A DNA stretch of 64,000 nt from Adiantum capillus-veneris (GCA_014529385.2 CM043962.1:50999405-51063404); one strand, 5' to 3'; numbered from the stretch's first letter, positions 45,032 through 57,531 are shown. The notes: a model not told the origin generated them from the sequence alone. Translations and numbers: made by a program.

Positions 45032-45093
45032 TCCTGTCCTCAGGGCATGGCACTTCCCTTTACTCATGTGCCAGCTCTCGTTCACCGCATCAC

Positions 45094-45106
45094 TCCAGGG
45101 GGGATT
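45094..45106 (+). other. Polypurine tract of element F
   Basis: CCAGGGGGGATT directly before TGTTACCAT of the 3' LTR. Confidence 0.9.
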
Positions 45107-45333
45107 TGTTACCATATACATGTGGTAGTGATGTGTGTGAACACACTAGGACCGCCGGGGCATTTTTTCCCTCTTTAGGAGGTTTTTTCCCCCGTGCATT
45201 GTATATACGCCCATCACTCTAGGGCTATCTATCTTTCCATTGCACACTAAGTAACACACTCTCTATTGTGTGCCTTGAGCTTCCTTCGTCTTCTCCAAGT
45301 TGTGTGTGTTTCTCTGCAACCCTAATTCCAACA
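45107..45333 (+). repeat. 3' LTR of element F
   Basis: TGTTACCATATACATG to CTAATTCCAACA, followed by the target copy TCGAG. Confidence 0.97.
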
Positions 45334-45338
45334 TCGAG

Positions 45339-46590
45339 CATCGACAACCTCGACCTCGATACGCCTACAACTATTCAGCTAGCCACTCTTGTCTGACGGC
45401 GGGGGACGACATCGCCATCGATGATTAGAGCCGTTTCAACACCGATTCTTGCGTTTCGAAATTGGCTCGACATTACTTCCATTACGGGCGGACTTACTTT
45501 CATTACAAACGGACTTTTGACATCTAAGCCGACACCGGTTTCACGCGGACGACATTTCGCAATCGACAGTTGTACTTGCCACACGCATGGGTGAGGTGCC
45601 TTTACCATAGAGGAGTGACATTGGCATCGGCACCGAGCACACCGATCGCTCTTTATGGTAGAGTTGTCGGCTATGACACCTTTGGCGGCTATTCGACTAG
45701 TGCATTTTCGTCCGGCGGTAAAAATCGGCGCATAGCAGCACTGACATGCATGTTACAGGTTACAGGGGGCTTTTAGCATGTTCACACGTAGATTCTCCAG
45801 GTTGCTAAACACTTACAGACACATCGCTTTTTCAGGCGGTTTTAGCAGTCTTTTTGATAGTAGTTTCTCTGCGGATAGATGCATCGATAGATGCATTTTT
45901 GTGTGAGCACACCTAGTGCTACTGAGCTCTTTTGAGAGAAGATATCCCCACAGGAATCACTTTTACTACATGCAACAATTCTTGGCGCTTGCTTGAGCAC
46001 AGTCACTCATGTACGTTGAGTTGTGGACACTGCCCATTGTATTATGCGTGGAGCCATTTTTTGGCTAGTTTGGCAGGTTTTTCCGGCCGTTTCTAAGACT
46101 CGGACCGAAAGAGCCCTTTCTGAAACTGTGGCTAGTCTATTTGTGTCTGCATTAGCCTTTTGAGGGTCGATAGTGTGAGATTTTCTTTAGGCTGGGGTAT
46201 TTTCGAATGTTGAGATACCTTTGGTGATACATGTAGCTAGAGTTCCCCTTTACGGTACCCTCACCATCATAGGACACGTATCTGGACGATTTTTTGTGCT
46301 TTTGACACCGAGTTGGTGGTCACACGTTAGTGGTTTTGTGATGCATATACCCAATGATTGTACTTTTGAGCAATTTATGCGTTTTTGAGTTGAGTTTTGA
46401 CTCCTCATACAAGGAGACTCTATCGGATTTTTTTTGCGAGTTCGTTTTATGCATTCTTGGAAATTCTAGCTATTCTTACGTAATGATTGTACTACATTTT
46501 GGTTTGAATTTCTACCCGTACTCTAGGGGAAACTCTGCTGAAATTGTCCCAAGCGATTCGCCGTAAAGTTTTTAGCTACATTCTCTTAAT
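45339..46590 (+). other. Leader of element G, right part; no gene
   Basis: Continues the sequence broken by F (..CATCGGCTTCGAG | CATCGACAACC..). GC-rich and full of TCGAC/CGACAT phrases at first, then T-rich. No protein motif is seen. Confidence 0.5.
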
Positions 46591-47681
46591 CATGACTCTG
46601 CGACGAGTAGTGCTTCCGAAAGAGAAGAGTACTACATCAAAAAATTTGATGGCTCAAACTTTGTCATTTGGCGGCAGTGTATGCAAGATGTTTTGATCAA
46701 CAAAAGCTTGATAGCACCCTTGCGTGCAAGAAAAGCGATTGCGTACACTAATGATGAGTGGGATGACTTGAGTGAGAGTGCTATGGCGACCATTTGCCTG
46801 CACCTTGGTGAATCCATTTACTTTACAATAATGGTGGATAAGACCAATACCAAAGATTTGTGGGATGCTCTATGTCAGGCTTGGGATGGAAACAACGCCT
46901 CGAACAAGATTTTCTTGATGAAGAAAATGGTATGCATGAACATGAAAGAAGGCAATAATGTTAGTTCTCATTTGAACGAGTTGAACAACGTGTTTTCACA
47001 ACTTACTTCAAAAGGTTTCAATTTTGATGATGAAATGAAGGACATTTTCTTTCTATGTTTGCTACCATCATCATGGGATACTTTCAACACAGCCATAAGT
47101 AGTTCTACACCCAATGGCAAGCTAGATTTTAGTAGTGTTGCTGGTGCGTTGCTCAATGAGGAGATTTGACGTCAATCTCTTTATGCGAGTGGGCATGGTG
47201 ATGCATATGTGGCTAGTGGCAATCGTGACAAGAAAAAGCAGTGTGGTCATAGCTGCAATTATTCACAGGATCGCAAGCAAGTCGTAGCAAGAGTCGCTGC
47301 AAAGACATCCGAAATGTAGAGTGTTACTACTGCCATAAAAAGAGACACTTGAAGAAAGATTTTTGCACAATGTAGTGTGATAAGGGCAAAGTGAAAGCAA
47401 AGTCTGACAAAGCTAAAAGCAGCGTGAAGATTGAAGAGCTTATTGTGGTTGAGTCTCTAGCTATTGAAAAAGTTTCTGAAGTGTCAAATGATTTGTTGAT
47501 TTTCACATCGGATTTGAGTCCTATTGCATTGTTAGTTCATGATGAGTGTTATGTGCAGAATTGGATTGTGGACTCAGGTGTTAGCTTCCACGTGACTCCT
47601 CACAAGGAGTGGTTTTCTACGTACATTGCCATGCATGGCACTATAAAGCTAGACAATTCTTATGAGCTTGCTATATGCAGG
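46591..47681 (+). pseudogene. Element G Gag and protease remnants
   Basis: Gag from about 46635 (KKFDGSNFVIWRQCMQDVLI; the first in-frame ATG, 46681, lies inside the conserved block, so the true start is lost). Then KDLWDALCQAW, KIFLMKKMVCMNMKEGNNVS and LPSSWDTFNTAISSS, the copia Gag core, to a stop at 47167-47169. Zinc-knuckle remnant VECYYCHKKRHLKKDFC (about 47320-47370). Protease WIVDSGVSFHVTPHKEWF with intact DSG near 47570. The frame then breaks at the deletion junction. Confidence 0.9.
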
Positions 47682-47763
47682 TTGTGTGGACACTAGGCAA
47701 TCCACATTTGGCTACGTTTTTTTGTTCACTGGAGCGGTAGTTTCTTGGAGATCATGTACCCAG
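47682..47763 (+). pseudogene. Element G RNase H scrap
   Basis: GCVDTRQSTFGYVFLFTGA then VVSWRS, the copia RNase H sequence that normally lies ~2.5-3 kb after the protease. It is joined directly to the protease region, and 80 bp later to the LTR at ACATAGTGG, showing two internal deletions. Confidence 0.85.
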
Positions 47764-47843
47764 AAACATAGTGGTATCCTTCTCTGCATCCCCTTTCCCC
47801 TTCTCCTTCCTCTCTTGCACTCATCAGACAATCGGTTCCATAA
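47764..47843 (+). repeat. 3' LTR remnant of element G (last 80 bp)
   Basis: Matches 38402-38480 (ACATAGTGG..GGTTCCAT). Followed by the target copy AAAAC (47844-47848). Confidence 0.85.
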
Positions 47844-47848
47844 AAAAC

Positions 47849-48159
47849 GAGAGCCCCAAAAGAAATTAAACTCAAAAGAAAAATGGTCCAAAAGCTTCTA
47901 ACTCAAAAGCAAAGAGTCCCAAAAAGAAACTATTCCCAAAATCTATCAAAAAAAGCACCAGTGTAAATTGAAAAAATTTGTACAAGTTGCCACATCATTA
48001 GCCAACGCAAAAAGTGGGATTCCGTTTAGTTTGCTAGCCAGCCTGCCAGCGTGTTTTATGAGGGTCAGTACTACTGCTAAATGACACATCTGTTGCATGC
48101 TGGGTTAGTGTGTGTGTGTGTGCGTGCATGCAGTGTTGCCACATCATCATTTTGTGACA
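47849..48159 (-). repeat. 3' LTR of element B2, second piece
   Basis: Resumes the B LTR after copia G: GAGAGCCCCAAAAG, CTTCTAACTCAAAAGCAAAG and AAAAAGCACCAGTG match the reverse complement of 36430-36345. It ends CATCATTTTGTGACA, then TATCCCTCTCTTGAAAGA (polypurine tract on the minus strand). Total LTR length is 601 bp. Confidence 0.92.
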
Positions 48160-49540
48160 TATCCCTCTCTTGAAAGAATTGTAATCACCCTTACGCTTGC
48201 AAAATCAGACATAAGCCATAAACTAGCTAAGTAGACACTGGTTCTAAGTACTGACACACTAGACGACATAAATCTAGCACTTGTACAAAGACGACAATCA
48301 CGTCACATCACATTACATGTCATCACATGACAAATCAAATCAATCACAAAAAAAATTATTCCAAATCTCAGACCATGACTGCCAGCAACGTATTTAGTAA
48401 TCGTATCTAAACCCATCCCTGACCTCACTGATGTCAAATTAACTAATCCTTATTGCGATCATGTCTATAGAGATTTTCCACTCACGCACTGTCATGTGCG
48501 AGTAATCAATCACCTCAAGCACTGTCATGTGAGAGTAATCATTTCCAAGGATCCCAATCCATCACTAAGCTCATACTAAACAGAGTGGTCCACTCATTCA
48601 GTTCTAGATGTGTGGTCATCTCATCTCGCAGGAACTCTTGATGTGCGCACGACAGTTCCATTGAATCGATCGTGATTCAATTATCAAGTTCATTCAAGAG
48701 CTGTCACTGATCCAAAGTCATCATCATCTCATTCTTAATCCTGTTATCTGTTCACAAATAGCAGATTCTTCCAGTAGTTTCATTCAAAAATTCATGATTA
48801 CTTATCCTTTTGTCAGGTTCATCCTGGAGCTGTCATTGCTCCAAATTTGTCATCCATTATCATCAATTCCACCTGTTATCTGCACACATCTAGAAATTCT
48901 TCTAGAGCATATTAATTTCATACATAAATCAAAGTCATCTTCAAAAATTCCTCTTCCTATTCACACACTTAGTTCATATTGAACACAATGTTTTATTCAT
49001 CTAGTCATCTCATCCGTCCAGAAGCCTCGATGCACCTAGATCCCTGTGTAGCCATCTCATCCCTCAGGAACTCTTGACGCACTCACCACAGTATCCAATC
49101 ATCTCATTCATATGGGAATCTTGATGCACTAGAATCATTCCACATGCATCATCATCCATTCATTCAAATTCATCATTCTTATCTTGGCTCGAAGGATCCA
49201 TTCATGATCTTTTGTCGCTATTGATCTCACCATCTCATCCTCAATTTCACTCGCAAAACAAGGAAGGAGATGGGTTACCTCGTTACAAAAGAGTGGATTT
49301 CCAACTCCATTCTTCCCAATCCATACAGATGCGAGTTCCTCGCTCCTATCTTTTATTATTTGTCACAAACAACCAGATTGTCAATACATCAAGATCCTTT
49401 CCAATATTTGGTTCATCTTCTGGTAAACAATTTTGTTCTAGCACTTATTTCGAATAAAGCTTCTGCTTTTATGCACTCGCTTGTCCTCTCAGCTTTCCAC
49501 CCCGTCCTGAGAGCACACTCAGGCCTCACACCATCTTGAG
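48160..49540 (-). other. B2 internal region, 3' untranslated part, inverted; no gene
   Basis: The first ~320 bp match 16921-17230 in B1. Beyond that it is AT-rich with repeated phrases (e.g. CACTGTCATGTG at 48488 and 48519, and ATCTCATC-type phrases). No integrase or chromodomain is seen. The right edge near 49540, where J coding sequence starts on the plus strand, is the inferred right inversion breakpoint. Confidence 0.6.
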
Positions 49541-50635
49541 GAAGAAGGAGGTATAGACATACATTGATGGTGGTGCCCAGGTTTGTGTGCAGCTATGAAG
49601 GATATCGGTATCAAGACTGTGGTCACATTCAAGTGCGATGAGGATGACCAACCATGCCAAAGCCCAATGTTTGGGAGCGGCCTAGAATGTGAAGGTAAAA
49701 AGTTATGGGAATTGAATGCCTCATTGATATTTTTGTGATGAAATCACGTGAAAATGCTTACCTAGCCATCTTGGGGAGGCCCCAAACAAGATTGGGTTAC
49801 CTTGCCAGATTGAGAGAATGGTGGACAAATAGTGCTTGACTTGAAGATCAAAAAGAGTCATTTTCATCCAAAGGTAGAAGGTGGTGGGGAAGGTTCAAGC
49901 ACCAGTTACAGTATGAGACAGAGTTAACTTATGATGAAGGCTCTACCCGTGTTGAAGAGGAAGAGAGTGATTAAGACCTATTGAAGTTGGACATTGGTTT
50001 TTTAAAGGTCATGGTGGATTCCTCCAAGCTAAATGAAGACATACAAGCTCCAAATTGCGTTCTAGAGATTAAAGAGGTGGAAGGTATGCTGGTTGAGGAT
50101 CTAACCAAGTAGGAAGAGGAAGTCTCTATGGCATTATGTGCATCCTACCCAATGTGAGGAGCTAAAGGAGTGGAGCATTGGATTCTACTCATTGGTGAGT
50201 GCAATCCAAGAGCACAAAAGCTGTAGAGGTTGGGAGGGATTCAAAAGGAGTCTCTATGGCAAGAAGTCAACAAGCTACTTGAGGCAAATATTATCTATCT
50301 AGTGAAAGAGTATGAGTGGGTTTTACATGTTGTTATCACACTAAAAAGGAATAGGAAGTGGAGAGTATGTGCAGACCATAATCCATTCAATGCTACCACA
50401 AAGTGGAACCACTACCCCTTTCCATTCCAAGATGAATTTTTGAATCAGGTAGCAGAGCATGAGTGGCATTCTACTATGGATGATTTTTCAGGTTATTTCC
50501 AAATTGGTATTGGTTTGGAGGATCAATTGAAAACTACATTTATCTCACCATGGGGGTGATTTGCCTACCATAGAATATCTTTTGGGTTGGTGATTGCTTA
50601 TGCAACATTTCAGGACTGGATGAACAAGGTGTTTG
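49541..50635 (+). pseudogene. Element J protease remnant and RT N-terminal half
   Basis: Protease C-terminal part AYLAILGRPQTRLGYLARL near 49755. After several stops come a linker and RT: LWQEVNKLLEANIIYLVKEY, EWVLHVVITLKRNRKWRVC, YPFPFQDEFLNQVAEHEW, STMDDFSGYFQIGIGLEDQL, FISPWG, then RISFGLVIAYATFQDWMNKV up to the solo LTR at 50636. This is a gypsy RT of non-chromovirus style. Stops occur at Gln-like positions. Confidence 0.85.
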
Positions 50636-51795
50636 TGTTAGGTGCAGCGGAATGAATGTTGTATTTTCTCAAGATTAGTGATCTTTATTGCTCAAGGTTC
50701 CTTTTAGTTCTTAGGGAAAGAGAGAGCTTTCCGTCTTATGGAGAGTGCTATGATCACGAACAAAGTGAATGGATTGTGCGTGCAAGTGAATGAGACTGAG
50801 AGAAGGAGAGAGAAGAGATACGACACCCGAGAGGTTGTAAAACCCTCCTTCGAAGGCCCCACTCTCGTCGGCGAGAGTGGTCTACTTTGATTGCACAAAG
50901 GTGTACAATGCGTATGCAATGGAATATGCAACTTGGTCTATGCCAATGACGACAACGGTGACGACGACGACGATGACGATGATGACAAGGACGACGATGG
51001 CTGAAATCTGAGATCTTCTAATCGTTGAATTTCGGGACTGTTTCGGTGGCTGAAAATGACTGTTTTGGCTGCGTTTTCTTGGCTGAAAAATGAGGTTTCT
51101 TAGGGCTGAAAACTGATGGTCTTTACGGGCTGAATCTGCTACACTTTAGGTGAATATTGCCGGTCTTAATTTGCTGCTGAAATCCAAAAACGCCAGGGGC
51201 TGAAATTGGTCCTTCTGTCGCCGGGGTTCTGCAAATGCAAAAACGCTAGGCTGATCTGCTGTGTCGTGATGACGCCGGGGCTGATCTGCTGTGCACAAAT
51301 CGCCAAGGCTGATCTGATGCAAAAACGCTAGGTCTTCTGTGGAGAAAACGCCAGAGTAGTCGCGGGGGTTGGTCTTACTGAGAAGTTGCCTGTTGAGCAA
51401 GGTGCTCCTGCTGCCTCTTCTGCCAGAAAGTGCTAACTTGGGTTTGCTTATATATTAACTTAGCAAAATTGCCCTACCTACTTTTGTTGGAAAGTCACTT
51501 AAAAATAATAAGTGAAAATACCAATAAATAGGAAAATAGGCTAAATGCACTGGAAAATTCCCCTAACTGATGCTAATGGATTCTAATGGGAATTCCGATG
51601 ATCATGCTTTGTGCAACCGGAGGATATGCATCTATGCTAAGTGACTGGGCATGCTAAGTGACTGGGCATGCACGGTCTACGAATAGACTCACAAAAGTGC
51701 CAGATCACTGCTAATCTAGACTTGACTGAACTACTGAACCCTGCTGTGGTGTAGCTTGTCCACAGACACATAGGGTTGGGATGTGTCACGTGACA
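50636..51795 (-). mobile_element. Solo LTR of family C in the J reverse transcriptase (1160 bp)
   Basis: Plus strand TGTTAGGTGCAGCGG to GTGTCACGTGACA with an exact target duplication GTTTG (50631-50635, 51796-51800). Same ends as 22663-23762 reversed. It contains a short duplication GCTAAGTGACTGGGCAT at about 51636 and 51653. Confidence 0.96.
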
Positions 51796-51800
51796 GTTTG

Positions 51801-53400
51801 GGCCATACTTGGAGAAGTTGATTAGAGTTTCCATGGATGATATTGTTTGTTACAGTTCTAGAGCGAACCACTTGTCCAAGTTAAGCCTATGCTTCGGAAG
51901 GATGGACAAAGAGGGCAAACCATTGAATCCCAAAAAGTACAAGCTAGCTCAACCACGGGCTCATCTCTTGGGCCATGTGGTTTCATAGAATGACATTGAA
52001 GCAAACCCAAAAAAACTGAAGGCTTTGGTTTTGATGGAACCCCCAACTAGTGCAACAAGTTTGGCTTCCTTTGTGCATAAGCTCAAATATTTGACCATGA
52101 TTTTTTTGGATGCTTTTGAAGTATGTATAACCTCTTCAAAAGTTAAGCCAGCAGGTTCACGGTTTCTAGTGGACAAGATCCCTAGTTGGCCTCTGATAGG
52201 GTGAAGGATATCTTATACGAGGATGATTTTTATGTGGCCATGACGGTGGGTAATGTCGTTATTTGTGTGGTATTGATCCAGAAGGTGGGTAAGTGCTACA
52301 AGCCAATCTAGTTTGATAGCAGTGTGATTAGCCCACGAGAAAGGTCGTATATCGAGGCTGAGGAATTGGTGATGACCTTGGTTTTTTGCTGTTGCAAGTT
52401 CTAAGTACATTTGATCATTTGAAAGTTTTATGTGCTCACTTATAACAATTTTTTGCCTATGGTGTTGGAGCAGTGTCATGAGGAGATCTATGGGTGAAAG
52501 ACAAAAGGTAGCCGAGCCACAAGGGGCTATCATAGCTCATAACGCATTTGAAAAATGGGACATGGATGCTATTGGCCCATTTTCCAAGTCAACGAGCGAT
52601 AAGAAGTACATAGTGGTGGCCATTGATTATCTTACCAGGTGGGTTGAAGCTAAAGTTGTGAAAGAAGTAAATGCTCACGCAATTGCTTAGTTATTTTTTG
52701 ATTGCATATTTTGTCAGTTTGGAGTACCTTGGGTGCTCATTTTTTATCGTGGTTAAGGATTTAGAAGTAAGTTGGCTAGTGCACTAGTGGAAAAACTGGG
52801 TATTCAACATAGGTTTTCATCCCCATACCATCCACAATGTAATGATCTAGTCGAGAGTGTAAATGAGCAGATAGTCAAAATACTCACCAAGTATGTGTAC
52901 AAAGAGATTGAAGTGTTTGTGGGCATACATGACCTCTTACAAAGTTGCTACCACCTTTACCCCTTACAAGTTGGTTTATGCCAAAGACGCAGTGCTACCA
53001 GTGCATGTGTAGTTAGGTGAATTAAAAGGTATGTGGAGGATTGATAAGACTCATCAATATGTTTTTCAAGATAAGATTACAAGTCTTGAATCTTTGAAAA
53101 TGAATTAAGAAGCGGCATTAGATTTCTATGTAAAGTAGCGATAGAAAAGAGTGGAAAAATTCAACCAGCACCTGCTAGAGAAGAAATAGAGAAAGGAGAT
53201 TTAGTGATGAAGTAAAAAATCTATTTGAATTTCACTTTCTAGAAGAATTTCAAGAAGAAGTGGACAAGGCTTTACAAGGTCCATCAGGTTTTTCCCAATG
53301 GTACCTATTTGCTGATGCGAATGAATGGTAGATTTCTTAAGCACATGGTGAAAATGGTGTGCATCTCAAGCTCTATTCTAAGAGGGATTTGGTGCCTACA
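51801..53400 (+). pseudogene. Element J RT C-half, RNase H and integrase, heavily decayed
   Basis: RT resumes with PYLEKLIRVSMDDIVCYSS (MDD at ~51834), LNPKKYKLAQPRAHLLGHVV. RNase H remnants VVLIQKVGKCYKPI and SPRERSYIEAEELVM (about 52270-52375). Integrase: KWDMDAIGPF (first Asp), YIVVAIDYLTRWVEAKVVKE (52600-52660), then FGVPWVLIFYRG where SDRG with the second Asp is expected, HRFSSPYHPQCNDLVESVNE with the Glu, and a C-terminal VHQVFPNGTYLL near 53280. No chromodomain was seen. Confidence 0.87.
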
Positions 53401-53554
53401 ATGCATCAAGTATTTTTGAAGGGGTTTGACAACTAACCTAAGCAAGACTCATCTACACCGTGAATAATACTTTATATATACAATAGTGTTTTTTTGGTTT
53501 GCTCACGATGCTCACTAGTTTTGCAATTTCCTAGTTTTGGTAGTCACGTTTTTG

Positions 53555-53582
53555 GTTGAACATGAATGTTCAACGAGGGGGT
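53555..53582 (+). other. Palindrome and polypurine-like tract before J 3' LTR
   Basis: GTTGAACATGAATGTTCAAC (9-bp arms, 53555-53574) is followed directly by GAGGGGGT and then TGGACAACG, read as polypurine tract and LTR start. Confidence 0.5.
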
Positions 53583-54574
53583 TGGACAACGATGGTGCAA
53601 CTAAATCTAGTCGGTGCTAAAAAGAGTGCAATGAAAGGTTGTGTGGACTCTCAAGGGTATGCCAAGGTGGTTGAGTAGTTGTGGAGATCAAAAACAGGCA
53701 AGGAGCAATGGATATGAATACTTTATGTGCTTTCTAGGGCCAAAATGCTCTGCTATGGTTCCTATTAGAGGTGGAAGTTTGAGGGTGAAAAGTTCAAAAT
53801 GGGAGTGCCAAAGGTGTCCCTAAATATGGTCTATAGGCTAGTCCAAACGACTCCTTAAACGGAGCTATAGTATGAAAGTTATGGCGGTTAAAGTTTAAAG
53901 TGTTTTGTAGATATGTATCGGATTGGATAGTTGAAGCTGGGAGGTTAGAGTTGATGTGAGTACATTTAGTGCTTGTCAAACGGTACATGTTGGTATTTTG
54001 GATTGGCAATCAAAGTTCAAACGGCCAAGATATGATCAATTGAAGTTTTACAGGGGCCAATTATGTGCCAGTTGGTTTGCCTTAACAAGTGTGCCATCTG
54101 GAGCTTTTTCAGCCTTGTCAGGGTTTTTATGGAAGCTATACAATATGTGAAGGCCAGAGGAATCGACGACACACCAATTGGAGTTTGAATCGTGGAAATA
54201 TTAGAGTACGAAGTCAACGACAAATGCATGACAGGTGGTGATAGATGCATGGCAGGTGGTGACAGATAAGTTTTATCGATTTCTAGTTCAAGATTTAAAG
54301 GGTCAATGGAGTCGAAGCGCGACAGAGTTTGCTGGGATCAAAGTCAAGGACCTAAACTTTTGGAGGCATTTTGCGGCTTGGAAATTGGACCATTGAGCAG
54401 AGAGTGGAAGAGCTATGGGGTTGGAAAAAAAAAGCTTTGTTGGTTTGTTTTGTGAATTTTTTGGGGCCTTGCAATGTTGCACTGCCCACAAAATGCCACG
54501 TGGAAAGCTTTTTAGTCGTGCATGCAATGCTAAAGGAAGGGGGCCTAGTGGAGTGAGAGCTTCATTGTAAACAA

Positions 54575-54666
<92 letters not shown>
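53583..54666 (+). repeat. J 3' LTR (candidate)
   Basis: Starts TGGACAACGATGG after the polypurine-like tract and contains both parts that recur at 35786-36172 and (inverted) at 37673-37999, here contiguous. It is followed by (GA)n; the exact right end is unknown. No TATA box is obvious. Confidence 0.55.
54579..54666. repeat. (GA)n microsatellite, 88 bp
   Basis: Uninterrupted GA tract at the end of the J LTR homology. Confidence 0.97.
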
Positions 54667-56433
<1,767 letters not shown>

Positions 56434-56633
56434 GCTCAGTAAGTGCGAATGAGACCTGATTTTCCCTAATTTTGCTATACGTTGATAACCGTTTTTCAGC
56501 TCTCCGTAATTGGCTTTGTAGAATCTCCAATTTTTGGGTCTCTTTTTTTAAAAAAAAAACAGCTTTCAATATCTATTTTGTCAAATTTTGATTTGAGATG
56601 CTTGATTGACAGTATTGTAAGATTCTCGAGTAA

Positions 56634-57005
56634 AAGCAAGGCCGTTTCCATGTTCCAGTAGGTTAGACGGTGTTTGGTTTAGTTTTGGAAAAATCTGCTA
56701 TTTTTAGTCTTTTATGCTTTAAGGTACTTTTTTTGCAAAAAGCAAGGTTGGATCTTTAATCTACGTGTTTCGGGGAAGCTATGGTTCAATTTTGTAAAAA
56801 TCTACTTTTTGAGTCTTTTCACGCTATTTTTAGTTTTTCATGATTTTCAGTGTTTTCTAGTGAAAAGCGAGTCTGCTTTTTTATTCCAGTAAACAAGGGG
56901 AACCTGTGGTTCAAAATTTTTTATTTATTTTTTTGTTTTTTACGCTATTTTTAGTTTTTTTTGTTCTTTTTGACGTTTTTGAAAAGCAATGTGCTTTTTA
57001 GGATG
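56634..57005. repeat. Degenerate tandem repeat, ~115-120 bp unit, three copies
   Basis: Units start with AAAGCAAGGCCG (56634), AAAAGCAAGGTTGG (~56741) and AAAAGCGAGTCTGC (~56861), each with a ..TGGTTTA/TGGTTCA.. block and a T-rich CTATTTTTAG(T)TTTT tail. Confidence 0.6.
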
Positions 57006-57026
57006 ACCTAAGTATAAAAATATTAA

Positions 57027-57522
57027 GGGAAAATTACCAAAATACCCCACTAATTTGTGGAAATTCCCAAAATACCCCTCTAATTTCAAAAATTCCCAAT
57101 GTACTCCTCATATTTGGCCAAAAAATCCCAAAATGCCCTTCAATTTTTCCAAAATTCCCAAAATACCCCTAATTAACCTCATAAACATCTCTAAAAACAA
57201 TTGTTTTTTACAACTCTTTCATAGGAAGATTGGTTCTCCTCAATAGAAGATGATAGAGCTAGGATTTTAGATGGTATTGAGGCTACTTTCACTGAAATTG
57301 TTCATCATTTTTAAACACAGATGCCTCTATTTTTGAGCTCATTCGCGAATAATTTTGTCTGAGACACTAAAAGATAGATCTCCATTGCCATAAATTTTAG
57401 ACTATACAAAAATTGGGGCAAATCCATCCCAAAATGATGCAAGGGTATATTGGGAATTTTTGAAATTTGAGGGGTATTTTGGGAATTTCCACAAATTACA
57501 GGGATATTTTGGTAATTTTCCC
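57027..57522. mobile_element. MULE-type MITE with 78-bp terminal inverted repeats and 9-bp TSD
   Basis: Ends GGGAAAATTACCAAAATA (57027) and TATTTTGGTAATTTTCCC (to 57522); the inverted repeats extend ~78 bp with about six mismatches. The 9-bp target duplication AAATATTAA is exact (57018-57026, 57523-57531). Long TIRs and a 9-bp duplication are the mark of Mutator-like elements. No transposase ORF fits in 496 bp, so it is non-autonomous. Confidence 0.92.
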
Positions 57523-57531
57523 AAATATTAA

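Larger units (their letters stand above)
40167..45333 (+). mobile_element. Element F: near-complete Ty1/copia retrotransposon (5167 bp)
   Basis: LTRs 40167-40393 and 45107-45333 (227 bp each, six differences, all transitions), target duplication TCGAG (40162-40166, 45334-45338), primer site 40396-40407, polypurine tract 45094-45106. Order Gag, protease, integrase, RT, RNase H is that of Ty1/copia. Three in-frame stops and two frame changes make it non-autonomous now. It is the youngest insertion in this stack. Confidence 0.97.
38290..47843 (+). mobile_element. Element G: Ty1/copia element, internally deleted, host of element F
   Basis: 5' LTR 38290-38480, primer site 38483-38494, a long leader interrupted by element F, Gag and protease remnants (46591-47681), a short RNase H scrap (47682-47763) and an 80-bp remnant of the 3' LTR (47764-47843). 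The target duplication AAAAC stands at 38285-38289 and 47844-47848, which fixes both ends. Integrase, RT and most of RNase H are missing. Confidence 0.85.
35786..54666 (+). mobile_element. Element J: old Ty3/gypsy element with nested insertions and an inversion (model)
   Basis: Model: 5' LTR in two pieces (35786-36172, and inverted 37627-37999), decayed protease-RT-RH-IN (49541-53400), 3' LTR from 53583. The two LTR copies share ~700 bp with long identical stretches (e.g. GGCCAAGATATGATCA at 35956 and 54023). Element B2 entered the 5' LTR, copia G entered B2, copia F entered G, and a C solo LTR sits in the RT. An inversion of 37.63-49.54 kb explains the reversed second half of the LTR. The pol lacks a visible chromodomain, so it is a non-chromovirus gypsy lineage. 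Confidence 0.6.

Noticed and set aside
49541-53582. Reading the 49.5-53.6 kb gypsy pol as part of element B2
   Set aside because: It is on the plus strand, whereas B2's adjoining 3' region is on the minus strand; the pol style differs from the A/B chromoviruses and lacks a chromodomain; the flanking repeat fits J better.
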